Positions 48,599 through 60,289 are shown, counted from the first letter of the stretch. The stretch: 64,000 nucleotides of DNA from Mucor racemosus (GCA_027405735.1 JAPEHQ010000025.1:496001-560000); one strand, 5' to 3'. Notes: generated by a model not told the origin, from the letters alone. Numbers and translations are program-made.

Positions 48599-50260
48599 TA
48601 TATATGTATATATGAAATGTAAAAACTGAAAAAAAAAAGAAAAAAAGAAAAGAAATGTAAATGGAAGGGAAAAGAAATTTATATGGTTGTAAATTGCTAT
48701 GGATTCGAAAATTGAAAGAGAGCCAAGAAGCACTGTATGAGCTTAGTACGTCACTTTATTTTGAGCATGTAACACATTTTACAACATTTCATACCATATA
48801 ATGACAAATCTGTGATTTTATGTTGACAAAACAATAAACAATAATGTTGTATCATCGTTTTATAAATCGCTTGTACGTTTATTTTTGCTTGTGATGTGGT
48901 AAAATCGGGTAACATTGTCAATTAGATGATAAGATGTGTGTTCCGTAATTTCTTTCCTTTTCTTTTTGGCTCCATTTTAAAAATCTAATAAAAGGATCAT
49001 GGTATCACATCCTTTAAACTTATACATGTAACTTCATTTTTCACTGTTTACTAAATGCTATATTCGACTCATGATCAGTTTCAGATTTACTTGATTTCCT
49101 TTTTCTGCTGTTACTGCCGCTGCATTAGATTTGTATTTATTTTTTCTTTTACACATAAATACAGGGTATAGGGGGGTTATGTCAAAAATCTCGGTTGAAA
49201 TAACCCTTATTTGGACTGCTATGTATGTATACAGAATGTACAGTAATGGAGCTCAAAGGATTTACAGGAGTACATGTCTGGCTAACATCTTGTCTGGCTT
49301 TTTAGTGCAAATTTCGAAAGAGACTGATACTCTTGAGTGTTTTTATATAGTTTTTTAAGCAAGCTAAATGATGAACAACCTGAAAATTAAACTTTAGTAT
49401 ATAATGCACAATTTCGCATATTCTGCTTTAGAAAAAGTATACTCGATATTTCTAAAAAGCATATTTTATACTTCGAAATGGTGTTTCAAAACCATACACC
49501 ACATTAAATGGGCGGTGCCTTCCGGCTTTCCCAAATTATTTTTATGCGAAAGAAAAATTCACAAAAGCAATTCGGATATTTATATTTGCTCTTTATGATT
49601 TTTGCTGCCATATATTGCAGTTGAAGGCATGAAAAAATCACTAAAGCCTAGTAGAAATATCAGTTTATCTAGCCAATTGTTTATTTACGCTGTATATTAC
49701 CCTGTTGCACTGCATTTGTTACTGGATACAACTTGCTTTTAATCAGCGATTTATGCGGCTGTTCTATATTCCATATATTTTTCTTCCTTTTTTCCATTTA
49801 ACCACTCCTTGCTTTTACAATTTCCACTTGCAGTTTCTTGTTATATGGCCAGCCATAGTTTAAATGGAGATTCCTCATAGGTGAACAAATTCATATGTTG
49901 ACTCCTAGCAAGCGCAGATAAATTTATATTAAATTCTAGAATAATATGTCCCCCATTCGCATCAGCAATTTCCAGTGGTCTCTGTACAGAAATACCATTA
50001 TTGCTTTAGCAAATGTCTTTTTTGGACCGCCTCAAGCAAAATTTTTGCCTAAAAAAAGCGTTGATGTTATTATTAAAATTTCCAAAATTTCAAATTCTAA
50101 ATAGTATACTCAAACGCATCAATGAGTATTTCACAAGGCAGAAGAGAAGACCCTATACATTAAGCAATAAAGGTTAAACATCAGCTTTTTAACGACTTTT
50201 CTTGATGCTGCAATTTGTAGCGCTTTTGATATCAATCACAATTACCTGTGATTTAACGAA
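48599..50260. other. Upstream region of calmodulin and non-coding spacer
   Basis: Contains the calmodulin 5' UTR and promoter on the minus strand (purine-rich, about 48620-48680 on the plus strand). AT-rich sequence follows. Short frames at 49131-49358 and 49404-49598 resemble no family. Confidence 0.5.
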
Positions 50261-50264
50261 AGGT

Positions 50265-50560
50265 GAATCGTATGAAATTAATTGAATGAAAAAATATCGT
50301 TTTATTATGGGCTTATAGAGAGGGTATATACACTAATTGGATAAATGTATTAAAGGTGAATGATAGTATAATTATAATGAACATATGGATATTGTGTGGA
50401 TACATTGGAATCATGCTTCTATGGTTCAATAGTAGCATGATGATCGACGCATGAAATATTGCCTTGTTTGATTTGCATGTAGAACATTATGATTTAACAA
50501 ATGTTCTAAATTGGTAAGCCAGTAATTTTAGTTCTGATGGATCAATCTGTATATAGAATT
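50265..50560 (+). repeat. Dispersed repeat family P, copy 2
   Basis: Same-strand match to 250-540 (cgtatgaaattaa, tggaatcatgcttc, caatagtagcatgatgat, gttctaaattggtaagcc). It ends near the start of a family Q copy (50690-51010). Confidence 0.65.
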
Positions 50561-50689
50561 AGAGCTTACTCAGTTCAGTATTCGCAGAGAATGAAATGTT
50601 TTTATGGTTTCAGCAAGCATAAAATCAGCAGGATACCAAGTCGTTTTTCTACTTTTCGCTATGAACATCGTTTTTTTTTGTATTCACAA

Positions 50690-51008
50690 TATAGATCCAG
50701 GTAAAAGCTACTCTGAATTTTTTGTTTCAGCGAAGAATATTGAGTTTTCATCTAGATAATCAAATCATGGTTCACATTATAGCTTACAGTATATGGTGGC
50801 TGAGTTTTAAAATATATTTGTCAAAATGGTCCAAAAATGATTTAAAAAACTAATTCGCTTAATAAATCATGAACGGCAAAATAAGTTTGACTAGCGTATT
50901 AAACAATTTTTGTACAGTTTTAAATTCTTCATTCGCCTGTACAAAATTTAAATAAATGTCTTACATTAAATTTTGCGTAAAATGTATTGGGAATTTTGAA
51001 GGTTTCTG
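50690..51008 (+). repeat. Family Q copy, interrupted by the hAT MITE
   Basis: Matches 21600-21900 (gataatcaaa, tgattnaaaaaact, actagcgtattaaa, tttttgtacagtttt, aattttgaaggttt). The 363-bp MITE at 51017-51379 is inserted in its distal part. Confidence 0.55.
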
Positions 51009-51016
51009 AAAATACG

Positions 51017-51379
51017 TAGGATTTCACAAACAACGCATCGTATTACGGTTGACCGAGTTTGACTGCTTTAACGGGCCGTTTTTTATGCAAACTCGAATGA
51101 GGGTATTCGAGTTTCTTCTTTTCTTTTTTTGTTAGCTAAGCTCGAAAACAGGATTGAAAAAATACTTCAAGTTGTGAAACTGTCAAATATGCTATTATCA
51201 ATTCATAATCCCATATTAACTTGACAATGTTGCTATTAACAGCCTCCTTAAGGCAAACCAATACTTGTTCCCACCCCGTTTTTTATCTGGGTTACAAAAG
51301 AACGGGCCGTTTTCCAACTCGAATCGAATGGCCGTTTCCGTTAAAACTCGATTCAAACTCGAATCGAAGCCCATTCCTA
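51017..51379. mobile_element. 363-bp non-autonomous hAT MITE with perfect 8-bp TSD
   Basis: Starts TAGGATTTCACAAACAACG and ends GAAGCCCATTCCTA, flanked by exact aaaatacg repeats (51009-51016 and 51380-51387). Its left about 110 bp match the right end of the complete hAT element at 51527-55677 in inverted orientation. Its right about 115 bp match that element's left end. It is therefore an internally deleted derivative of the same family, inserted in the opposite orientation only about 140 bp away. Confidence 0.92.
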
Positions 51380-51775
51380 AAAATACGTACCCTTTAATTT
51401 ATTGAATGGTTGTTGCATCCACTGGTTATTCGTAAAATAATGAACCTTTTGATTTGTAATCCTTATTGATAAGAAGTCAGCTAACTGATCTGTGGTAACA
51501 TTCTTGATTGTTCTTATTGTTCTAAATAGGAATGGGCTTCGATTCGAGTTTGAATCGAGTTTTAACGGAAACGGCTATTCGATTCGAGTTGGAAAACGGT
51601 CCGTTTTTTTTGTAACTCAGATAAATAACGGGGTGGAAGCAAGTATCGGGTCGTCTTGAGCAGACCGTTATAATATCAGCTTTGACAAATTAATATACAT
51701 ATATGAAATCATGCATCGATATTTATTTCATGAATTTAACAACTAAAAAAACTAATTAAGGCACATGATTTTACA

Positions 51776-54700
51776 TTACACCTTGGTAAATAATTCACTT
51801 TGCCAACAAGTTAGCAACACAATTTTTTCTCCAGTATCTGGATGCAGCTTGGCTCTTGTATTATTTATGACATATTTCGCTTGTGAGAATAGCCTTTCGG
51901 CAGGGACGCTTGTAGCAGGAATAGATAAATATTTTTTAGCAAATAATGATAGTGTTGGAAAAAGATTTTCATGCTGCTTCCAAAATTTTAGGGGCAAGGT
52001 CGCATATTTTTTTCCAAGTTCCATGTTGGTTATGGCAACTTCGTCTTCATCGTTAGTGTCATCGTCATCATCATCTATTGTGTTTTATATAAATGCTCCA
52101 TTAGTAAATGTTATCAAAATTACATAAATGACAGCTTTACCATTTTGCAATTTATATCTGCGCAATTTCAACTTCGACTTGTACTCTTTTCTGTGGTCAA
52201 TGTCAAGGTACCTTTTCAAATCAGCATTTGTTTCAACATAATGTTTGATTATGTCAACATTTCCTTCGTACAACTGAACCTTTTTATATCTTTCATCTTC
52301 TTGTGATCTAGATGGTCGAGTTGAGCCAACTATATCTTCATTATCAGAAGTATTATAAGAAGAATCGGAAGAGTCAATACTATCAATGTCCATAATTGTT
52401 GATGTCGATGGGCCTGATGCAAAAAATGTTATATATCAGTAATGTAAATCAAAATACAGAACAGATATGAATTACCTGCTTCATTTCCATAGATCATTCT
52501 GTACATCACTGTTTTGCTACTACTACTACCATCTAGTTCTCTAGCATAATACTTTTCTAAAAATGAGGAAAATGATTCCTTGCAAACAGCTATTTGTTCA
52601 TCAATTATATTTTTCTCCCATTTTTGATCTTTCCTAAAATAATAAAAATAATAAGCATCATCAGCTACAAGAAAGATAAAAGTAGTACCAGTATGAAAAC
52701 TTCAGACTCGGGTCAACCAAGGTGGAATTTGCATAAACACTTGTTAAATCAGTCTTAGAATAGTACTTCGATAGCTTATCCTTGCAACACTGAATAGCGT
52801 CTGCCAAATGTGGGTTTTTTTCTTGAAATGCGTCCAATTGGTCAAATAAACGGTTAAATAAAACGATTGTTTTATTAATAGTTGTATACCTGGAGAAGTT
52901 AATTAGTACTGTATGGTATACTATTTTTATAAAAGCTGTAATATTGCTACTTACTGCTGACTTGAGAGCCAAACTGTTATTTTTTCGAATTTTGTCAATA
53001 CTTCGTTAACAATAGTAATATACTGGATTTGCTCATCATTTAAACTACAGTTTTCACGTATATCGTCGTCTGAATTCACTGTCAGTCTATATGCTTCTCT
53101 TACCACCAAGAACCGATCTATCATATGTTTTGTAGAGTGCCATCTCGTAGAACAGTCGACTATTATTGCTAAATCAGGCAGTTTTAATATCTTCTTATTT
53201 GATTCAAAGACACATGTCAATTGGTTAGAAAGTTTGATTTTAGCGCAACCTTTACGAAGCCTATCAATGGGATTATTACCCTCGGCACCACTTTTGTTTA
53301 TCTGGATGGTTTTAGATCCAATTAATTCAATAAATAATTTCATGTAATTAATCAAATACTTACATCTTCCATAACAGCTTCCATGTTTGCGCTATCATTT
53401 GGTGCTTTTGCTTTTAGCCCTTTTTCAATTAAATCGTGACATACAATGTTGATTACGTGCGCAAAACAGGAAATCATGTTTTCCTTCTTTTTGAAATTGA
53501 AAGACTCATCATCTTCTGCTACCTTTTCAATATATTCTCCCATTGATCCATTATTTGATGCATTATCGGTTGTTATGCAGAATAATTTGTTTTTGATGCC
53601 ATAGTCATCCAACACTGCAAGGAATAATTTTCCAAGATCTTTTCCTTTTTATGAATGTCAGTATCAAAACAAATCAACATTTATGAATTGTATAAATTGG
53701 TGCATACCCGAATGAGAAGCATTTTTCATGTATTTAATAGCAATTGTTATTTGTTGCGGCTTCCAATTTTTGTCGATGTAATGTGCTGTTATTCCCATGA
53801 AATACTTGTCTACGTTGCATCATTAAATAAAGTCAGTAATGAAGAAAGTATATGTAGTACTTTTTACTCACTAGTATCACTCTTCCACAAATCAGTTGTA
53901 AAATTTAAGAATTCTTGCTCTTGCAGAGTGGTTTTAATTATTTCCTTTTGATCCAAGTATTTTTGAATAAGCAAATCCTTCAATTTATTTTTCTTGGGAG
54001 GTATCAGTATTGGATCGTACGATTTTGAGCCATCATTTCCACTATTTCTGCTGCTGAATTGAATAAGCTTTTCCAAAGTAATGTTTTTTTCAGAAAAATT
54101 TATTGTCAATCTATTAGCTATAATGAAATCAGTAAATAGTTTAAGAAAAGCTTCTCTTGTATGGGGCTCCTCATCGATTGTATCAATTTCGTCTTGTTCT
54201 TTTTGATATCTGTCCAGATGAGGCTTATTTTCTTGCGTGAGACAGCTTTGAACAAAATCATAGTTATAAATCTCTTTTTCTCTGTCTGTTTTATCTTCCC
54301 AATCAGTAATTTGTTCTTTCGAAAACGTCAATAATTTAAGAATTATATTATCTAACGTGCAATGTAACATGTTAATGAATGCGAATTTATGATTGATTGA
54401 TAAAATAATACTCACGTCTGGATTCAGTAAGATTAAAATGTTTGTTTTCAAGATGTTTTCGAAAGCTTGTACTTGATCCTTTTGAACTAGAAAATTTTTC
54501 GAAGCATTCTCCTTTTCTTCTCTTTACAGTACAATGTATAAAATCATCAACTCTCATTCCATAACCATATATATTCCACCATTTCCAAGCCCGGTGCACT
54601 TTGTTGTCATAATTTGCTGCCTCCCTCCTGTCACTTCCACACCATGGTATATCATGCTCCTTTCCTGTTACTTCTGACCTTATCGATATTCTGCTTGTCC

Positions 54701-54869
54701 TATTATGCCGCCTAATTTCTTCTAGCCCTTCAAAAGGTAAACTACCTCTAAATCTGTCAGTTAAAGATGCAGTAGTTGAAGAAGTTCCCATAGATGAATA
54801 GGAAGAAACACGTTGGATAAGGCTTGGAATTGAAAAAGGATCATGGCTATCATGAGGCTGTTCACTCAT
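51776..54869 (-). CDS. hAT transposase (BED finger, RNase H-like core, dimerisation domain); 9 exons, intact
   Basis: Exons 54869-54416, 54351-53872, 53809-53708, 53644-53364, 53301-52955, 52889-52689, 52633-52476, 52413-52141 and 52074-51776 join without a stop to 864 residues. Every intron has GT-AG ends and short length. The N-terminus is Ser-rich, then comes a BED-type zinc-finger-like region (about residues 110-145; C/C/H/H in DFIHCTVKRRKGECFEKF and FRKHLENKH). The catalytic core has NFTTDLWKSDT, YFMGITAHYIDKNWKPQ, FCITTDNASNNGS, CFAHVINIVCHDLIEKG and DCSTRWHSTKHMIDRF. The C-terminal hAT dimerisation domain has FPTLSLFAKKYLSIPATS and VPAERLFSQAKYVINN. It cuts and pastes the surrounding element. 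The absence of any disabling change suggests recent activity. Confidence 0.93.
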
Positions 54870-55149
54870 TTCTTTTATTTATAATAAAAATGTTTAGATG
54901 AACAAAAAATTAAGGAACTCAACCTCAAAGATAGAGTAGCTTATATATACAAAAAATTAGAAAACTTTTACTTTATTGTATGTAAACATTACGTCAAAAA
55001 ATCACTCTCACTCATGGCATACAATTTATAAATGGTAATGACTTGCGCGGTAATAATGTTGTTACAGAAGCACGTTTTCATTCAAAATAACGAGTATATG
55101 TATAAAGTATACATGAAATAAAAGACAAGCAAGCATGATCTATCAGAAT

Positions 55150-55440
55150 CAGAAATTACCAAATTACCTATTTAGAACCTTTGTCAAACCATGATGTTTA
55201 ATAGCGCAAATCAGACAATGCTACATTCCATGCTTCTATCATCACGCTACAATTAAAGTATAAAAGCATGGTTCAATTACAGTATATTCATACGATATTC
55301 ATATGTTTATTCTAATTACATTACCATTCAAATTCAATACACTCATTCAATTAGTACATAAACTCTCTTTATAAGCTCATAATTAAACAGTATTTTTTTT
55401 TATTTTTTGCATGATTTCATACGTTTATCTTTCAAATTTC
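55150..55440 (-). repeat. Dispersed repeat family P, copy 3, inside the hAT element
   Basis: Minus-strand match to 250-540 and 50265-50560 (acgtatgaaat, ttatgagcttataa, ttgaatgagtgtattgaa, gcgtgatgatagaagcatgg). It lies between the transposase start and the right end of the hAT element. It is either a nested insertion or sequence captured by the transposon. Confidence 0.65.
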
Positions 55441-55685
55441 AATAAATCAGAGCATTTTTAAATCACCCTTCGTCAAATTATACGTTAATGTACGTATATT
55501 TGATTATTTCACAATTTCACATATTTTTTGAAAGCCAAAACTCGAATCCCACTTTCGAGTTTAGGTGACACGAAAAAAAAAACTCGAATACCCCCATCCG
55601 AGTCTGCATAAAAAACGGCCCGTTATAACAGTCAAACTCGGTTGACCATAATACGATACGTTGGGTGTGAAATCCTAGTTCTAAA

Positions 55686-57074
55686 GTAAGATCCAGGAAA
55701 CGGGATATGTGAGGCATATCCACTTGCTGGATTTAGCTATATGAAATAAGCTCAACTTAAATATGCTGTGTTACTAATGTAAATAGATTGACCTAACATG
55801 GAATGTCAGAAAGATATAATCGATCCAATACTGATCTAACGGATAAATGTAATATAGAATTTGTACTGTATATAAATAGGACAAATTATTGATATTAAAT
55901 TAAAGATTATCTTCAGTTTTTGTGTGTGATTTAATTTAACAAGTTTCTTCATCAAATTATACATTTTTTTTGCTACAATATTTATTCTAAATCTTGTGTA
56001 TTTCAAAGGTAAATCGTATGAAATTAATCAAATAAAAAAGTACGGTTTTATTATGAGTTTATAGAGGGGGTTTGTATAATAATTGGATGAGTGAATTAAA
56101 TTGAATCCAATAGAGCTCATCAGCGAGGTCTATGGCATGAACGTAAAAAGTACATTACTCAATAATATATTTAATATTTTGTAATCTACTACAGAAAAAA
56201 GAAAAAAGTGCTTCAAAACAAGTAGGTTTCATTACTGGAACATGTTAGAATGCCTTAATATCTTGAAGAGATATTAAACATCAAAATTTTGAATTTTGAC
56301 CATTGAAATATTGAGATAGCTGTAGAAATCTGAAACATTAGCACTGAAAGAATTATATCAACTGCTAGAGATAGGATATTTCCAGAAACGCGTTTTTGGA
56401 TTGAATCTGAACATGCCAGATACAATGACATATAATTTTATTGTGTGAAAAAAAAAGCTGCATAGGGATGAAAAGTGAGAGCCAACTTTCAAGTAAATTT
56501 TACGTGTTTTTGAGTCTTTCATGAGTTATAAAATAATTTCAGGAACAAGTATATAGCATAATGCGATCAATTCATGTCTACTTTATAGCGTTTAGGATAT
56601 ATCCTAAAAAGCATGTAGTATATATGAGGTTAGGTATATAAAAGTGGACACGCTCCGATTTTGAAGATTAACAGCTTTCGAGTTCAACTTTTCTTGATTT
56701 GGCTTATCAAGCGTTATAATTGTGATATATAACTGTCTTATTATTAATTGAACCGTACGTGTATATAATTTATAGATGTATAAGGTATAAGGCAATGACA
56801 ACTACATGCCGAAACTCATAGTATATAAAGGTTCTTTTCATGCATAATCAATGCTGTATATATATAGTACAATGTGGGTTGCTTTTTATAACAAAAACTT
56901 TGGATATCCAATATTAACTATAATTTCTACAACTATAATGAAAAATACAAGAAATTTGTACTTTGGGGTTTTTAATGCGGTATAAAATAAGCATAACAAA
57001 TAACTTGTATATTCAGATCATATTATTATGTTATACTATATAGTTTACTATTTGCACTTGACAAATACTCAAAA
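55686..57074. other. Non-coding repeat-containing region
   Basis: 55985-56095 matches the start of repeat family P. 56100-56540 matches family Q (22190-22650): caaaacaagta, ctgaaacattag, taggatatttcc, gggatgaaaagtgag. A TATA-like tatataaatagga at about 55870 follows sequence that could be an LTR, but I could not define its ends. No gene was found. Confidence 0.5.
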
Positions 57075-57181
57075 TTGGCATATTTGATTTTCAATAAATA
57101 CATCAATTTGCGGTGCACTAGTAGGTTATTTAGCAGGATGTATACGCATATTTTTCTATTTTATTATCAAATAGAATCAAA

Positions 57182-58240
57182 TCAAATTCGTTTAACTTTG
57201 ACTGGTCTAGCTGGTGGCTTTCTCAATAATCTCCAAAGCATGATGGATGTTGCCAAAGAAAGCGAGTACCAGGTGATCAAATAATTTAAATGATGGTTGC
57301 GTACTTCAACGGTAGGAGACCTACCTACAGGAATACCTTTCTCAATCAAAGCATATTCTCTTGATGGCGATAAATCTATGATAAATAATGTGAGTGCCAA
57401 GTGATCCTACTAATTTTTTTTTTTTGCCTTATATACAATACCTGATACACGTTCAATCATAATGGGTTGAGCATTAAACATTTTAGCAATTGTATCAACA
57501 TCAGCCCAATACCATTGATTTCCTTTTATATCATTATCTGGGGTAAATGTATTTCTCTACAGCATAGACTTAATTTATGTTATAGGAACATTAAAAAATC
57601 AAGCATACCTCTTCATTCACACGAATTAAACCAACTACTTCAACTTCACCAGTCTCTAAACTCTCAGGACGAAGTTTTTGATCTTTTTTATCAGGTGAAA
57701 TCCAACCTCTCTTTACCAAAATTGTGGTTCCATTATCTCTTTCAAAAGGTGTAATAACAAAGTAACCTGCATTACCATCACCTCTTGTTCTAGGGCCTAG
57801 TAAAATCTCCTCATCATGTCGATAATGGCCTTTAGCGTATACTTTACGGTACTCGTACTCATCAAGCACGTTGGCACTACAGATTATCAAATTAGATTAT
57901 CATGATAATAAGAATATGAAAAACCTTACTTTATACGTTTTGGTAAGGGTATAGCCTCTCTGTGCAAACGATCTTCAAGAGTTTGAATATAATTTACTTT
58001 CCATCGAAGCCTTTGAACTTGCCAACAACCCAAATAAAAAGTGAAAAAAGGGATAGTGCACAGCAAAGCAGTTCCTACACCAAATTTTCGTTGCTTGGCT
58101 CTATATGTTTCTTTGACGACATGTTCTGCAGATTCCTCGGCTTCTGTTGTAAAAAGACGCTTGGCTGCAATTAATTTGTAGTTATTTTGACATCTAATAC
58201 GACCTGTTGTAAGGCCTAACTGACCAATTCGTTTCAACAT
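57182..58240 (-). CDS. SHY1: Shy1/SURF1, cytochrome c oxidase assembly factor; 4 exons, apparent frameshift in exon 3
   Basis: SURF1 proteins sit in the mitochondrial inner membrane and help assemble Cox1. Exons 58240-57930, 57876-57609, 57557-57442 and 57375-57182. The N-terminus is basic (presequence), and transmembrane segment 1 follows (LLCTIPFFTFYLGCWQVQRLRWK). The intermembrane domain has HDEEILLGPRTRGDGNAGYF, TTILVKRGWISPDKK and GNQWYWADVDTIAKMF. Transmembrane segment 2 lies in HLNYLITWYSLSLATSIMLW, and the protein ends KPPARPVKVKRI. Exon 3 is one base too long: a run of five G (plus strand 57540-57544) breaks the reading frame between TF and PDND. With four G the gene would be 295 residues, the family length. 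It is either a sequence error in a homopolymer or a real disabling change. Divergent from the Nop6-like gene. Confidence 0.88.
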
Positions 58241-58492
58241 ATTGTATATTAAAAAACAAACTGGAAAAAGGCTGTCTCTTTTGTTTATTATATCTATTAG
58301 AGAGCTTTAAGCGGGGGTGCAATTACAGTTGGATTACTACATCTCTGCCTGCTTAACATTTACTTTGAAATGTCAAATAAGCATCTTGACAAAGGCGGCT
58401 TAGTGACCGTTGCGTCTCTGCTTTTTTCATGAATATTTTTCAAAGAAAAACATTTGATCTCTTCTATTCAAATCAATTATACACATATTACA

Positions 58493-59291
58493 ATGGCTGC
58501 CGAGAAGAAATTGTCAAAACGTGAGAAGAAGGCAGATGCCTTTAAAAAGAGAGCAAAGAAGCCTCAATTCAGTGAAGAAATGGCTGTTCCAGCTTCTGAT
58601 GAGATTCCCGAAGAACCTGTTGTAGAAGAGAAGAAGAAGGAAGAAAAAAAGACTAAAGCAGAGCCTGCTATTGATGCTGCTGCTGTGCCTAAGCGCAAAG
58701 CTGGAGAATCTATTGATGTTCCCGTAGAAGGATCTACTGATGAGCCTCATAAAAAAAAGAATAGAAGAAGTAAAAAGAGTTCTAATATGGAGGGTAGCAG
58801 ATATATTGTCTTTGTTGGTAAGAAAAAATAGCGCATTTTCCTTTTGATATTTGAAATTAAGCTCAATAATTAGGTAACTTGCCTTATACCACAACCAAAG
58901 AGGATCTCGAAAAGCATTTTGAATCAGCAGGAGGCATTAAATCTGTTCGTTTATTAACAGATAAGGCAACTGGCAAACCAAAAGGATTTGCATTTATGGA
59001 ATTCGAAAACTCAAAAGATCTCAATAAAGCATTGGCTTTTCATCACACTTTTTTCAAAAAGAGACAAATCAATGTGGAACTAACTGCTGGTGGTGGAGGC
59101 AACAAGAGTGATGCTCGTAAAGAGAAACTCAAGGTGAAAAATGAGAGATTAACAGAAGAAAGAGTAAGTAATCGATTTATTTTGAGTAAGATTTGTGTTA
59201 TTTATTATTTTAATTGTAGACAAAGAAACATGAAGAGATGAAGGGAAAGGTTGCACCCGAGTCTTCTTATAAAATAGACATTCCTCAATAA
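58493..59291 (+). CDS. NOP6: Nop6-like nucleolar RRM protein; 3 exons
   Basis: Exons 58493-58817, 58874-59163 and 59220-59291 join to 228 residues. The lysine/glutamate-rich N-terminus (KLSKREKKADAFKKRAKK, KKKNRRSKKSS) is followed by one RNA-recognition motif at about residues 105-180. RNP2 is YIVFVGNLPY (spanning the first splice) and RNP1 is KPKGFAFMEFEN. A basic helical tail follows (DARKEKLKVKNERLTEER, TKKHEEMKGK). This layout (acidic/basic N-terminus, single RRM, coiled basic tail) is that of Nop6, a protein of early 40S ribosomal subunit biogenesis. I chose the ATG at 58493 because the upstream in-frame ATG (58454) adds only a hydrophobic leader lying in the presumed 5' UTR. Confidence 0.85.
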
Positions 59292-59422
59292 AGCATTTAT
59301 ACATTTAGAAAAATAAAGAAATGAGACATTTGTCTAGTCTTTTCAGTATATGATTTGTAACGATGAAATTTGTCCTTGTAATCCTATTTCCATAGAGTCA
59401 AATTAGTATACTAATTCCTTTT

Positions 59423-59566
59423 CTACAAAAAGATATTACTTGCTAGTTGACCCTTATAAGCCAATATAACGTCTCTTTCCCTTGCTAACTTTTGAGGATC
59501 TGCTTTTATTTCAGCCTCATTACTGCCTTGAACGAATCCTCCATCTGCTGAATATGTCCAGTTCAT
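59423..59566 (-). CDS. Unidentified small protein, 47 codons
   Basis: A minus-strand frame starts at 59566 and ends TAG at 59423. The peptide includes MNWTYSADGGFVQGSN and DPQKLARERDVILAY and has balanced, clearly protein-like composition in an AT-rich region. The frame also stays open some codons upstream of the ATG, so it could be the last exon of a longer gene; I found no convincing upstream exon. It converges with the Nop6-like gene (132 bp between stops). Family not recognised. Confidence 0.5.
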   Translation of the reverse strand: MNWTYSADGGFVQGSNEAEIKADPQKLARERDVILAYKGQLASNIFL

Positions 59567-59599
59567 CAAAGTTTTATATATATATATTTTTTACGAAAA

Positions 59600-60000
59600 C
59601 CAACTATTTGGCATATTACGTAAGTATGATTTAAGCCATCATAGTGGTTACATATTTCTAGAAAATCCGTATTATGTTTACAATGCAATTGACCTAGACA
59701 AAAGGCATGGCGGGATCATGTATAAACATTAATATCTGTTTTGTGGGTTCAAGATTTCAAAATCGGAGCGTGCAATATCTCAGTAGAATAAACACGTCAA
59801 AATGATTCAGCAGATGCTAGAAAATATTCAAAAAGTTAACCGATCCAAAAAGCCTTCTGCTTTGAGTGCGTAATATTCATTTGAATACCTCAAAAAGAAT
59901 CGATATTACTCAAAAAATAACCGAGGCTGCTTTTTGAGTGCTGCGGACCTTGAACCACATTATTTCGAAATGATTTATTCTCGAATTTTTTCGAAAAATG
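59600..60000. other. Non-coding spacer
   Basis: AT-rich sequence with no recognisable gene. The SINE starts at its right edge. Confidence 0.5.
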
Positions 60001-60288
60001 CCCTTGGTGGTTGGGCCGAATGGTTAAGAAGTGTACTTCCCAAGCGCACGACTCGAGTTCGAATCCTGGTGGACGCAAGTTTGTTTGATAATATTATGTA
60101 GTACTGTATTTCCTGTTTAGTGTCATGTCACCAACCCACAACTTTTTCGTATGACGTTCTCCGCATGCCCGTTTTGGCTCTTGGTGCAGCACTTTAATTA
60201 GTCGATTTCTTTCCCATCTTTCATAGTATAATCATTATAGCGACCTTGTTTACAGTAGGCCCACTTGTGGAGACCTCTCAACCTCTTC
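60000..60288 (+). mobile_element. tRNA-derived SINE, copy 2
   Basis: The head has an A-box-like gggccgaatggttaag (60013-60028) and a B-box agttcgaatcctgg (about 60056-60069). A possible anticodon arm carries the loop TTCCCAA. The body (ttcctgtttagtgtcatgtc, accaacccacaact, cttggtgcagcac, gagacctctcaa) is shared with the inverted copy at 19521-19810. Different anticodon triplets in the two copies and a weak acceptor stem argue against a functional tRNA. Confidence 0.8.
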
Positions 60289-60289
60289 C

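Larger units (their letters stand above)
51527..55677. mobile_element. Complete hAT transposon, 4151 bp, with perfect 8-bp TSD
   Basis: The left end TAGGAATGGGCTTCG and right end ACGTTGGGTGTGAAATCCTA share only TAGGA as terminal inverted repeat, as is common in hAT elements. Exact 8-bp target duplications gttctaaa flank it (51519-51526 and 55678-55685). Sub-terminal regions are rich in tcgagtt/aactcga motifs that may bind transposase. It contains one intact multi-exon transposase gene on the minus strand. A copy of repeat family P (55150-55440) lies within its boundaries, upstream of the gene. Confidence 0.95.
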
